The notes beneath the pieces were generated by a model. It did no database searches. It saw only the letters and a list, made by a program, of their open reading frames with translations, and was not told the DNA's origin. A stretch of DNA of 52,723 nucleotides from Afipia sp. GTDB taxonomy: Bacteria; Pseudomonadota; Alphaproteobacteria; Rhizobiales; Xanthobacteraceae. Shown here piece after piece: positions 1 through 7,959 of the stretch (positions are counted from its first letter, which is position 1; every line of letters starts with the position of its first letter). The DNA is taken from positions 1 through 52,723 of the forward strand of contig JANINQ010000004.1 in the NCBI GenBank assembly GCA_024508675.1, written 5' to 3'. Both the position numbers and the translations under genes were made by a program.

Positions 1-62
1 CCAGCACTCCTTGCGGAACTCGATTTTGAGTCGAGCGCGTCTACCAATTCCGCCACAGGGGC
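1..62 (-). tRNA. tRNA-Leu (anticodon CAA), 3' end cut by window edge
   Basis: Read on the minus strand this begins GCCCCTGTGGCGGAATTGG, a typical bacterial leucine tRNA acceptor and D-arm sequence. A 5-bp anticodon stem (CTCGA/TCGAG) closes the loop CTCAAAA, which puts the anticodon CAA at 26-28 and so reads UUG codons. The beginning of the long variable arm of class II tRNAs is visible. The T arm and the 3' end lie outside the window. Confidence 0.94.
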
Positions 63-210
63 CCGCAGGACCGCCGCCCGAGGGCGGAGGGTCTTGAAGC
101 GGGGCGGAATATAGCTCGCGCGCGGGTGCGGTCAACCGCCTGTGATTGGCCATGCATCGACAGCAGGCAGCCGGCAGGGTAGGACCCTTGCCGAAGAGGA
201 GATTTTACTC

Positions 211-750
211 GTGACAAGCGGCATGACCGTCACTTCCGGACGCGCGAACACCTCGGCTGATGCTGTATGTGTTGCGGGCGCCGTCATCGCCGCTGTGGCC
301 GCGCTGACCATTGCAGGGGCGTGGTTCTTCCAGCTGGTACTCGACATCAGGCCCTGTCCGCTGTGCCTCGAGCAGCGCTATGCCTATTACCTTGCCATTC
401 CGCTGGCGGCGCTGATCGCGTTCGCCGCCTCGCGCGGGGCATCGCGAGGCTTGCTCGTCGGGGGCCTTGTTATCCTCGCGCTGGCGCTGCTCGCCAATGC
501 GGGCCTCGGTGCCTATCATGCCGGCGTGGAATGGGGGCTCTGGCAGGGGCCGACCGACTGCAGCGGTCCGATTGTCGATTTCGGCAACACCGGAAATCTG
601 CTCGATAGCCTCAACAAGGTGAAGGTGATCCGCTGCGATGAAGTGCAGTGGCGATTTCTCGGAATGTCGCTGGCCGGCTACAACGTGCTGATCTCGCTGG
701 GGCTTGCGGCTGTGGCGGCCTGGGGCATCGCGAAGGCGCGGCAGGCTTAG
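211..750 (+). CDS. dsbB: Disulfide bond formation protein B (DsbB family)
   Basis: An inner-membrane quinone reductase that reoxidises DsbA in the periplasm. From the GTG at 211 (AGGAG at 197-201) the protein has 179 residues; an in-frame ATG at 223 is the alternative start. Hydrophobic segments surround the CPLC pair (C49, C52) in the RPCPLC motif. A second periplasmic cysteine pair (C117, C142) sits in the loop before the last membrane segment, as the family requires. Four membrane spans and the length match the short alphaproteobacterial DsbB-like proteins. The stop overlaps the convergent downstream gene by a few bases. The family is clear; no partner DsbA is in the window. Confidence 0.9.
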   Translation: MTSGMTVTSGRANTSADAVCVAGAVIAAVAALTIAGAWFFQLVLDIRPCPLCLEQRYAYYLAIPLAALIAFAASRGASRGLLVGGLVILALALLANAGLGAYHAGVEWGLWQGPTDCSGPIVDFGNTGNLLDSLNKVKVIRCDEVQWRFLGMSLAGYNVLISLGLAAVAAWGIAKARQA

Positions 751-1838
751 TCATCCGCATCGACCTGCGGTTGTCCGAACAGATGGACAATGCCTGGCGT
801 TGCAATCGAGACGAAGATGAAGCGCGACAGATGGTGCGCGCCGACGAAGATCGGGTCGATATGCAGCGTGAGCGCCAGCGCCAGCATGGCGTCCATCGCT
901 CCCGGCGAGAAGGCGACCACGATGTCGCCGAACCGCGCAGAGGTCGTCATCGTGACGAGCGCAACAAAGATCGCTGAAATGACAATGGCGACACTGAACG
1001 ACCCGATCGCAGCCGTCATATGGCTGAGAAGGGTACGTGCCGAGATTCGCGCAAAGCGCGTGCCGATCAGCGATCCGATTCCGATCAGCGCGGTAGCATA
1101 GGCCCAGGTTGGCAGGCCGCCCTCGATCATGCCTGTGCCGTGCAGGATGCTGGAGCCGAGCATGGCGCCGAACATCCAGCTTGCGGGAAATTTCAGCACA
1201 CGCAGCAGCAGCGCGGTTGCGACACATCCGGCGACAAGAATGGCCAATGCCAGCGGCGTCGCGGGAGCGGCATGGACAGACGAACCGGCATGCTGCGCCA
1301 GTCCCGATGCGGCAAGGATCAGCGGCAGCGCCGCCGTCAGGATGATCACCCGCATGGTCTGCACCACCGCGATGCCCGCGACATCGGCGCGCCGCTCGTT
1401 GGCAAGCATGATGATCTGCGACAGTGCGCCGGGGCTGCCGGCGAGTAATGCGGAGGTCCGGTCCCAGTGATGGATGCGCTGCAGGTAGTAACTGCTGCCC
1501 ATGGTGGCGCAGAAGGTGGATGCGGCAAGGATCGCGATGCTGAGCGGATAGGACGCCATGTTGGTCAGCATTTGCGGCGAGACCATCGAGCCGAGCGACA
1601 GGCCGAGCGTCATCAGAACGATATGGGCCATCAGCGGCGGCAGGCCCATCGGCCGGCCCGCGATTGCGGCTGCGCCGACGGCAATCATCGCGCCGGATAT
1701 CAGGCCGCCGGGCAGTTGCAGCCATTGGAAAAATGCGCCGCCGGCAAGGCCGATCAGCAGCGTTTCAAACGTATGCAGGATGTCGCGCGAGGTGATCTGG
1801 CGAAAAGCGTGTGACAGCTTCTGAAGGACGGGCGTCAT
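747..1838 (-). CDS. AbrB-family membrane protein
   Basis: A 363-residue, very hydrophobic protein with about ten membrane segments arranged as two similar halves, the arrangement of the AbrB-duplication membrane family (COG3180). These proteins are often mislabelled as transcriptional regulators or ammonia monooxygenases; nothing here suggests DNA binding or catalysis. Glycine-rich turns such as LPGGLISGAMIA near the start and SPGAMDAMLALA near the end are the repeated family signature. It is convergent with dsbB, their stop codons overlapping, so the two are transcribed independently. The substrate, if it is a transporter, is unknown. Confidence 0.85.
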   Translation of the reverse strand: MTPVLQKLSHAFRQITSRDILHTFETLLIGLAGGAFFQWLQLPGGLISGAMIAVGAAAIAGRPMGLPPLMAHIVLMTLGLSLGSMVSPQMLTNMASYPLSIAILAASTFCATMGSSYYLQRIHHWDRTSALLAGSPGALSQIIMLANERRADVAGIAVVQTMRVIILTAALPLILAASGLAQHAGSSVHAAPATPLALAILVAGCVATALLLRVLKFPASWMFGAMLGSSILHGTGMIEGGLPTWAYATALIGIGSLIGTRFARISARTLLSHMTAAIGSFSVAIVISAIFVALVTMTTSARFGDIVVAFSPGAMDAMLALALTLHIDPIFVGAHHLSRFIFVSIATPGIVHLFGQPQVDADD

Positions 1839-1940
1839 TGCGGCTGGATTCGAGGAACGGCATCGCCGTTATCACAAATCCCGCCACACGTCGCAAACGA
1901 TGCGGGAGCATGGCTCGCGCATCGTCCATGCACGGTGCGA

Positions 1941-1975
1941 TGACAGACAGGCCGGAGGCGCCGGCCTGTCTGTCA
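1941..1975. repeat. Perfect 15-bp inverted repeat, terminator-like
   Basis: The arms TGACAGACAGGCCGG and CCGGCCTGTCTGTCA are exactly complementary around a 5-base loop. The element lies a few bases past the stop codon of the PsiF gene, where a terminator is expected. No T-run follows on either strand, so it would be an atypical intrinsic terminator or an mRNA 3' stabilising hairpin. Confidence 0.6.
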
Positions 1976-1983
1976 TCAGCGGA

Positions 1984-2256
1984 TCAGTTCGCCTTGCCGC
2001 CGCTCTTCTTGCACTCGGAGCGGAACTTCTTGCGCTCCTTGCCATGCAGGCCCTTGGCGTCGGCCTGTTTCGAACATTCGAGGGAGGCTGCGGTGCGTTC
2101 GGGTTTGGCTGCCTTCGGCGTTTCCGCTTTGGCAGGCGCGGTCTTGGTGCTCGGCGTTGCCGGTGTCGCGGGGGCTGTCGTTTGTGCGAATGCCGAGCCT
2201 GCCAGCATCAGGGAAGCGGCGGCGGCCATCAGAAGGCGTGAAGTGAAGGTCGTCAT
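1984..2256 (-). CDS. Small secreted PsiF-repeat protein
   Basis: Ninety residues from the ATG at 2256, which has GAGG about 9 bases upstream. An N-terminal signal peptide ends at AFA-QT. An Ala/Pro/Lys-rich linker follows, then one PsiF module with CSKQADAKGLHGKERKKF and a closing SEC about 20 residues after the first cysteine. PsiF (phosphate-starvation-inducible) modules are short periplasmic units of unknown biochemical role. The protein ends in a Lys/Gly-rich tail. It diverges from another secreted protein with similar Cys-bounded modules, which suggests paired function or common ancestry. A longer reading from 2340 is possible but would place the signal peptide internally. Confidence 0.82.
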   Translation of the reverse strand: MTTFTSRLLMAAAASLMLAGSAFAQTTAPATPATPSTKTAPAKAETPKAAKPERTAASLECSKQADAKGLHGKERKKFRSECKKSGGKAN

Positions 2257-2433
2257 GGGCTGAACCTCATGTTGCGGAGGACGCGAGCCTTTGCCTGTGA
2301 GGATGAACCGCCGGTGAACGGCGCAGCGCGCGCCGCTCATTATTTTTTGATCGGCAAAAGCAGCGGCGCGTTGAATGCAGAACGCCGTGAGCTAGGATGT
2401 GCGGCGTTCGATATCCCTTTTCAGGAGAGTTCG

Positions 2434-2916
2434 ATGACAATCCGAGCCAATCTGTTTTGTGCGACGCTGCTGGCTGGCGCAGCCACATTCGTTGCAATGC
2501 CTGCGCAAGCCCTGACCGCTCAGGAATGCAGCGCAAAGTATCAGGCCGCGAAGACCGCCGGCACGCTGGGCGATCAGAAGTGGAACGACTTCCGCAAGGC
2601 CCAGTGCGGCGCCGATGCGACGCCTGCAGCGGCGACCGCTCCAAAAGAAGCGCCAAAGGCCGCAGCCGCACCGAAGGAAGCTCCGAAGGCTGCCGAAGCG
2701 CCGAAGCCGGCTGCCGCTCCTGCTGCGGCAGGTGCCGCCATCTATCCGACCGCGATCTCGCCGAAGTATTCCAGCGAGACGGCCGGCAAGGCCCGCATGC
2801 ACACCTGCGTCGATCAATACAACGCCAACAAGGCGGCCAACGCCAATGGCGGGTTGAAGTGGATTCAGAAGGGTGGCGGTTATTACAGCGAATGCACCAA
2901 GCGGCTGAAGGGCTGA
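2434..2916 (+). CDS. Secreted protein with two Cys-bounded modules
   Basis: A 160-residue protein from the ATG at 2434, with AGGAG a few bases upstream. The signal peptide ends at AQA-LT. Two modules, each starting and ending with cysteine about 27-29 residues apart (CSAKYQAAKTAG...AQC and CVDQYNANKAAN...SEC), are separated by an Ala/Pro/Lys repeat linker (KEAPKAAAAPKEAPKAAEAP). The spacing and the Y-x-A-x-K / F-or-Y-x3-C pattern resemble the PsiF unit in the divergent neighbour. I do not recognise a named family for the whole protein; a periplasmic or cell-envelope location is inferred from the signal peptide and linker. Confidence 0.75.
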   Translation: MTIRANLFCATLLAGAATFVAMPAQALTAQECSAKYQAAKTAGTLGDQKWNDFRKAQCGADATPAAATAPKEAPKAAAAPKEAPKAAEAPKPAAAPAAAGAAIYPTAISPKYSSETAGKARMHTCVDQYNANKAANANGGLKWIQKGGGYYSECTKRLKG

Positions 2917-2944
2917 CATTGATGCCGCGCCGGGGCAGCCGGGC

Positions 2945-3781
2945 GTGAGTCCGGCTGATCCGGCACGACGGCCACCGTCCCGCGCCATGAGGCGGGCGCT
3001 TGTTGCACTCGTGTCCGTTCTCGCTGTCTACGGCGTCATCGCCTATCTGCTGCTGCCGTCGTTCTGGCGGCACTACGAACATCAGAAAAAGCTCGACGGC
3101 CTGCCCATGGTGACGGTCACCGCGCAGGGCATTCCCGCCGATCCGATCAATGTCGGGCTGGTCGGATCGTCCGGCGATGTGCTTTGCGCCATGCGCGAGG
3201 CGGGATGGACTCCGGCCGATCCGATTACACTCCGCTCGTCGCTGGAAATTTCAGGCAGCGTGCTGCTGGACCGGCCTTATCCAAGCGCGCCGGTCAGTCC
3301 GCTGTATTACGACGGCCGCCGCGAAGAGTTCGCTTTTGAAAAACCTGTCGGCAAGAGTGCCGACCAGAGGCATCACGTCCGTCTCTGGATGGTTCTGAAG
3401 GATGGCGAGGAGAAGCGTCCGGTCTGGCTCGGCGCGGCGACATTCGATCGCGGCGTCGGGTTCAGCCACTACACCGGCGCGGTGACGCACCACATCGCGC
3501 CGGATGTCGATGCCGACCGGCAACTGATCGAGACGGATCTGCAGGCAGCAGGGATGATCGAGGCACGCTACACCGTTGCCGGTGTCGGCCCGACGCTGCG
3601 CGGGCAGAACGGCGAGGGCGATCTTTACTACACCGATGGCGAGGTCTGGATGCTGCGGCTGGTGGAAGGCTGCGCCAGGCGCGACAGTCCGCCGGTTATC
3701 CTGTCAGGCCCTGCGGCGAACGAGCTTAAGGATGCGATCTGGAAAAACATCGCAGACCTGTATCGCCGTTCGCAGCAATGA
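2945..3781 (+). CDS. LssY C-terminal-domain membrane-anchored protein
   Basis: A short cytoplasmic stretch and one membrane segment (about residues 17-37) precede a domain with the features of the LssY C-terminal family: an AGWTPAD motif, LLDRPYPSAPVSPLYYDGR, FEKPVGKSADQRHHVRLW and a closing region with VEGC. LssY-C domains often follow PAP2-phosphatase or DedA modules; here the domain stands alone behind a single anchor, facing the periplasm. Its biochemical role is unknown. The start is uncertain: GTG at 2945 gives 278 residues, while ATG at 2987 gives 264 and starts right before the membrane segment. Neither has a strong ribosome site. Confidence 0.75.
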   Translation: MSPADPARRPPSRAMRRALVALVSVLAVYGVIAYLLLPSFWRHYEHQKKLDGLPMVTVTAQGIPADPINVGLVGSSGDVLCAMREAGWTPADPITLRSSLEISGSVLLDRPYPSAPVSPLYYDGRREEFAFEKPVGKSADQRHHVRLWMVLKDGEEKRPVWLGAATFDRGVGFSHYTGAVTHHIAPDVDADRQLIETDLQAAGMIEARYTVAGVGPTLRGQNGEGDLYYTDGEVWMLRLVEGCARRDSPPVILSGPAANELKDAIWKNIADLYRRSQQ

Positions 3782-3857
3782 CGCCCTGCACGCAGTGCGA
3801 TTGACAGGTGCGCGAAGCCGCGCGTGATATATGGCCTGAATCGTCCCGGAGCCGCGC

Positions 3858-4244
3858 ATGATCGCCAGCCTGAGTGTCATTCTGGTCTGTCAGTTGATCG
3901 GCGAGGTGCTGGTCCGCGGATTGCACCTGCCGCTGCCGGGGCCGGTGATCGGCATGGCGCTTTTGTTCGCGCTTCTGATTCTGCGCGATCGATATGCCGG
4001 ACTGGCGCGCGGACCGCTCCGCGACAATGCCGTGGAAGGCACGGCAAAAGGTATGCTGGCGCATCTGTCGCTGCTGTTCGTGCCGGCGGGTGTCGGCGTG
4101 GTGCAGAATCTCGATCTCTTGGCGCAGCGCGGTGTCGCCATCGCGTTCGTGCTCGCAGCATCGGTGGTGGTGACGCTGCTGGTGACTGCAGGGACGTTTC
4201 TCGTCATCAATCGTCTTCTGGCGCGAAGGCGTCAGTCGTCATGA
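3858..4244 (+). CDS. CidA/LrgA family holin-like protein
   Basis: A 128-residue protein with four hydrophobic segments and the family sequence LPLPGPVIGMALLF near the start. CidA/LrgA proteins are holin-like membrane proteins linked to control of murein hydrolase activity and, in some bacteria, to small-molecule export. The stop codon overlaps the ATG of the following lrgB-type gene (ATGA), so the pair is translationally coupled as in other genomes. No LytS/LytR-type two-component regulator is nearby, so the inducing signal cannot be read from context. Confidence 0.9.
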   Translation: MIASLSVILVCQLIGEVLVRGLHLPLPGPVIGMALLFALLILRDRYAGLARGPLRDNAVEGTAKGMLAHLSLLFVPAGVGVVQNLDLLAQRGVAIAFVLAASVVVTLLVTAGTFLVINRLLARRRQSS

Positions 4245-4963
4245 CGGACAATCCATTTTCACTGTGGGTTTATCTGTCCCAGACGCCGCTCTTGTGGCTG
4301 TCGGTCACGCTTGCGGTCTATGCGGTCGCGGATGCCCTGTCGCTGGCGACGCACCGCAATCCGTTGATGAACCCGGTGCTGCATTCGATCTGGGTGATCG
4401 GCATTTTTCTTTATCTCACCGGCACCAGCTACACGACCTATTTCAGCGGCGCGCAGTTTGTGCACTTCCTGCTGGGTCCGGCGACAGTGGCGCTGGCCGT
4501 CCCGCTTTACGAGAACCGCGAGCGCGTCGCGGCGGCGATCCTGCCGATGCTGGCGGCGCTGCTGGTCGGTTCCGCCACCGCGATCGTGTCGGTGATGCTG
4601 TTCGCCGAGGCCGCCGGTCTGCCACGTGAGATCGTGCTGGCGCTGGCGCCGAAATCCGTCACCGCCGGTGTCGCCATGGGCATCAGCGAAACGCTGGGCG
4701 CCAATCCGGCAATCACCGTGATTTCAACGGTTCTCACCGGCGTGATGGGAGCGATCGTTGTGACCCCGACAATGAACCGGCTGGGGATCACGGATTTCCG
4801 CGCGCGGGGTTTTGCCGTTGGGCTTGCGTCGCACGGCATCGGCACGGCGCGGGCGTTTCAGGTTGACGAAGTCGCCGGGGTATTTGCGGGTATTGCGATG
4901 GGCCTGAATGCGCTGGTCACGTCGCTGCTGGTCCCAGTCGCCGTGACATTGCTGCTGCGATGA
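4241..4963 (+). CDS. CidB/LrgB family membrane protein
   Basis: A 240-residue multi-span membrane protein that begins in the ATGA overlap with the preceding LrgA-type gene. Family hallmarks are the early NPLMNPVL stretch, the central LAPKSVTAGVAMGISE and the later ASHGIGTARAF. LrgB-type proteins act with LrgA; plant and bacterial members have been linked to organic-acid export, but the substrate here is unknown. A short hairpin lies about 30 bases past the stop codon. Confidence 0.9.
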   Translation: MTDNPFSLWVYLSQTPLLWLSVTLAVYAVADALSLATHRNPLMNPVLHSIWVIGIFLYLTGTSYTTYFSGAQFVHFLLGPATVALAVPLYENRERVAAAILPMLAALLVGSATAIVSVMLFAEAAGLPREIVLALAPKSVTAGVAMGISETLGANPAITVISTVLTGVMGAIVVTPTMNRLGITDFRARGFAVGLASHGIGTARAFQVDEVAGVFAGIAMGLNALVTSLLVPVAVTLLLR

Positions 4964-4993
4964 ACACCTGCGTGGATCAGCCATGCATGCGGT

Positions 4994-5011
4994 TTCCCTT
5001 CAAATAGGGAA
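4994..5011. other. Short hairpin after the lrgAB pair
   Basis: TTCCCT and AGGGAA form a 6-bp stem around a 6-base loop, 30 bases after the lrgB stop and about 55 bases before the next start. There is no T-run, so termination is only a possibility. Confidence 0.3.
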
Positions 5012-5066
5012 GCGAGCATGGTCTGGTGACGCCTCAAAATCCTGACGCCGCCGGAGGCTTTGCGCA

Positions 5067-6182
5067 ATGTCTGTTTCCCTGTTCTCGCCGCTCAAGGTCG
5101 GGCCGTACGAACTCAGCCACCGTGTCGTGATGGCTCCGCTAACCCGGATGCGCGCCGCCCAGCAGGACAATGCACCGCACGAACTCAACGTCGAATATTA
5201 CACCCAGCGTGCCACCAAAGGCGGGCTGATCATCGCCGAAGCCTCGCCGGTGGTGCAGACCGGACGGGGCAATCCGCGCACGCCGGGTATCTACTCGCGC
5301 GAACAGATCGCAGGCTGGCGCAAGATCACCGATGCTGTTCACGCCAAGGGCGGCGTCATCTTCCTGCAGCTATGGCATGTCGGGCGCGTCTCGCATTCGT
5401 CATTCCAGCCCGGCGGTGCGCTGCCGGTTGCGCCGTCGGCCGTGCCGATCTCCGGCAATTTCACTGCCATGACGGCGGATGGAAAACAGGTGCCCTATGA
5501 GACGCCGCGCGCGCTCGAGACCAGCGAGATTGCAGGTATCGTCGAGAGCTTCCGCGAAGGCGCGCGCAATGCGCTGGAGGCAGGATTCGACGGCGTCGAG
5601 ATTCACGGTGCCAACGGCTACCTGCTCGAACAGTTCCTGCAGTCGCGTATCAACCAGCGGACCGATCAATATGGCGGCTCCATCGAAAATCGCGCGCGCT
5701 TGCTGCTGGAAGTGACCGACGCGGCCATCGGGGTGTGGGGGCCTGATCGTGTCGCGGTGCGCTTGTCGCCTTATGGCGTTGCCAACGACACCGGCGAAGC
5801 CGATCCGATGTCGCTTTACGGTCATGCGGTGAAGGAACTGGGCAAGCGCGGCCTTGCCTATCTGCATTTCATCGAGCCGCGCAGCAGTGGCGCAGGGCGC
5901 GCGGACGTCAATCATCAGAACGTGCCGTCGGCGATGGAATTGTTCCGACCGCTCTGGCCCGGCGTTCTGGTCACGGCGGGCGGTTTTACGCGCGAGGCAG
6001 CGGAGGATGCTGTGGCGTCAGGGAAGGCAGATGCGATTGCGTTCGGCCGTCACTTCATTTCGAATCCGGATCTGCCGCTTCGCCTGAAGGAGAAGGCACC
6101 GCTCACGCCCTACAACCGCGCGACCTTCTATGGCGGTGCCGAGGCTGGTTACACCGATTATCCGTATTACGAAAAGGTATGA
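5067..6182 (+). CDS. Old yellow enzyme family alkene reductase (NemA-like)
   Basis: A 371-residue FMN- and NAD(P)H-dependent ene reductase expected to reduce activated C=C bonds or nitro groups of electrophiles. The N terminus LFSPLKVGPYELSHRVVMAP binds FMN in this family. The active-site pair is in VEIHGANGYLLEQFL (His and Asn), followed by SRINQRTDQYGGSIENR. The C-terminal phosphate-binding part is FGRHFISNPDLP. The length is that of NemA/XenB-type enzymes. GGAGG lies about 10 bases upstream of the ATG. It appears monocistronic and is convergent with an HNH nuclease gene 10 bp away. No TetR-type NemR repressor is adjacent. Confidence 0.92.
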   Translation: MSVSLFSPLKVGPYELSHRVVMAPLTRMRAAQQDNAPHELNVEYYTQRATKGGLIIAEASPVVQTGRGNPRTPGIYSREQIAGWRKITDAVHAKGGVIFLQLWHVGRVSHSSFQPGGALPVAPSAVPISGNFTAMTADGKQVPYETPRALETSEIAGIVESFREGARNALEAGFDGVEIHGANGYLLEQFLQSRINQRTDQYGGSIENRARLLLEVTDAAIGVWGPDRVAVRLSPYGVANDTGEADPMSLYGHAVKELGKRGLAYLHFIEPRSSGAGRADVNHQNVPSAMELFRPLWPGVLVTAGGFTREAAEDAVASGKADAIAFGRHFISNPDLPLRLKEKAPLTPYNRATFYGGAEAGYTDYPYYEKV

Positions 6183-6192
6183 AATCGAACGC

Positions 6193-6750
6193 CTACGGAT
6201 CGAGTTCGGTGTCCCAGTAGAGATAGTCGAGCCAGCTTTCGTGCAGGTAGTTCGGCGGGAACAGCCGGCCATTGCGGTGAAGCTGGTGGACCGTCGGCGC
6301 GAACGGCGTCTGGCGCGGATGCATCTTCGCCTGCGCCATGGTCATGTTGCCTTTGCGCAGATTACACGGCGAGCAGGCCGCGACGACGTTTTCCCATGTG
6401 GTCTGGCCGCCACGCGAGCGCGGGATGATGTGATCGAAGGTCAGGTCCTCGGGCGAGCCGCAATATTGGCAGGAGAACCGATCGCGCAGGAAGACGTTGA
6501 AACGCGTGAACGCGGGATGCGTCGTTGGCTGCACGAACGACTTGAGCGAAACAACGCTCGGCAGCTTCATCTCGAAGGAAGGACTGTGAACCGCGTGGTC
6601 GTAGTTGGCGACGATATTGACGCGGTCGAGGAACACGGCCTTGACAGCATCCTGCCAGGACCAGAGCGACAGAGGATAGTAACTCAGCGGCCGGAAGTCC
6701 GCATTCAGTACGAGTACCGGCCAACCGCCTTGTGACACATGTGCGTTCAA
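6193..6750 (-). CDS. HNH endonuclease
   Basis: A 185-residue protein with the HNH fold signature: a CQYCG zinc pair, FDHIIPRSRGGQTTWENVV (catalytic His after Asp), then CSPCNLRKG as the second zinc pair and the closing part of the beta-beta-alpha-metal motif. The N-terminal part (VLVLNADFRPLSYYPLSLW) is the one commonly joined to this HNH type in alphaproteobacteria. It resembles stand-alone chromosomal HNH proteins of unknown role. There is no methyltransferase, intron or phage gene beside it, so restriction or homing is not supported by context. Confidence 0.9.
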   Translation of the reverse strand: MNAHVSQGGWPVLVLNADFRPLSYYPLSLWSWQDAVKAVFLDRVNIVANYDHAVHSPSFEMKLPSVVSLKSFVQPTTHPAFTRFNVFLRDRFSCQYCGSPEDLTFDHIIPRSRGGQTTWENVVAACSPCNLRKGNMTMAQAKMHPRQTPFAPTVHQLHRNGRLFPPNYLHESWLDYLYWDTELDP

Positions 6751-6867
6751 GTAACGCTCCTGGCCCCAACCCCAATTGGCTGCGAAGCAGCTTGGGATGA
6801 CATACTACAGGCAGCGTGACGGGATTGTGAAGAGCGTTTCGGCTCACCTGCAGGTGACTGCCGTGCC

Positions 6868-7959
6868 TTAGTCGGCCATCGACAGCATGTGCGCTTGTGC
6901 CGGTTTTACGCGGCCTTTCAGCGTATCGAGATAAATCTGCTGGACCGCATCGGAACCCCGGTTTTCCACCACGTCGAGCTTCGGCCCCATTGCGGCGGTG
7001 AAACCCGACCAGACCGCGCCGAATCGCTGATCGATTCCACCCGGTCCCCATTCCTTGGCGCGCTTGCGGATCTGGTCCGGCGCGAAAAACCACGTCGGCT
7101 TCGCGCCGGGCAGCGAATCATCATCCGGCGCGGCGTCCTGATGGGTCAGGCCGACCCGTCCGCTGTAGACCACCTGCTCGCCGAAGTGCTTGTGCAGCCG
7201 GGTGCGCAGCTCGGGATTGCCCGCCATGTCGACGAAGGCGACCGGCTGCTTCGGCATCGATTCGATCTGGTCGTAGGTCACGACCTCGTCGTAGCAGCCG
7301 AGCGATGCGACGAAGTCTTTGTTGCTTGCCGAGGTCAGCCCGATCACGCGCACGGGCTTGCGATGGGTATGCAGCAGCCACGCCAGCCCGAATGCGGTTT
7401 TGCTCGAGGCGCTGGACAGGATCACGCTTTCAGCGCCGAAGAAATCCTTGTCAGCGAGGAAGTCGTCCACCAGGAACGACAGCATGAACAGTGGCCTCAG
7501 CAGCGCCTGATAATCGCCCTGCCGTCCCTCGAAGGCAGGATCGCCGGTCACGCGCGCATAAGCATTGTAAACCGGTGAGACGCCCTGCCGGTGCGCGGCG
7601 GCATCGCGGAAGCCGCTCTTCTTCACGTCGGCGGCTTCGATCACCAGATGCGTTGCCATCGGCAGGTAGCCGAAGATGACTTCGCCTCTGGCGATGTCGG
7701 GATGACGCGATTCGAGCACGCGCCCGAAGCCCCAGACCGGAATATTGCCGAAACCATCCGGCGCGGGAAACAGGTGCCAGTATTTCAACTGGTCGCCGAG
7801 CATCGCATAGGTGATGTTGTTGGCGGTGAAAGCGAAGCGATCGACCTTCACCAGCAGGCCGTCTTCCGGCAACTGCATCACGCCCGGCAACGGCACTTCG
7901 ACCAGTTTGCATGTGCCGAGATCGTTGCGTCCCACGACGAACTGGGTGGAGGATGTCAT
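6868..7959 (-). CDS. DUF2855 family protein
   Basis: A 363-residue cytoplasmic protein with the layout of the DUF2855 family, distantly like medium-chain dehydrogenase/reductases: an N-terminal part with KVDRFAFTANNITYAMLGD, then a probable nucleotide-binding fold around SVILSSASSKTAFGLAWLL and RVIGLTSASN. Catalytic zinc ligands of true alcohol dehydrogenases are not evident. The start overlaps the stop of the upstream DNA glycosylase by 4 bases, so the two form an operon. A reductase activity is only inferred from the fold; the substrate is unknown. Confidence 0.85.
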   Translation of the reverse strand: MTSSTQFVVGRNDLGTCKLVEVPLPGVMQLPEDGLLVKVDRFAFTANNITYAMLGDQLKYWHLFPAPDGFGNIPVWGFGRVLESRHPDIARGEVIFGYLPMATHLVIEAADVKKSGFRDAAAHRQGVSPVYNAYARVTGDPAFEGRQGDYQALLRPLFMLSFLVDDFLADKDFFGAESVILSSASSKTAFGLAWLLHTHRKPVRVIGLTSASNKDFVASLGCYDEVVTYDQIESMPKQPVAFVDMAGNPELRTRLHKHFGEQVVYSGRVGLTHQDAAPDDDSLPGAKPTWFFAPDQIRKRAKEWGPGGIDQRFGAVWSGFTAAMGPKLDVVENRGSDAVQQIYLDTLKGRVKPAQAHMLSMAD

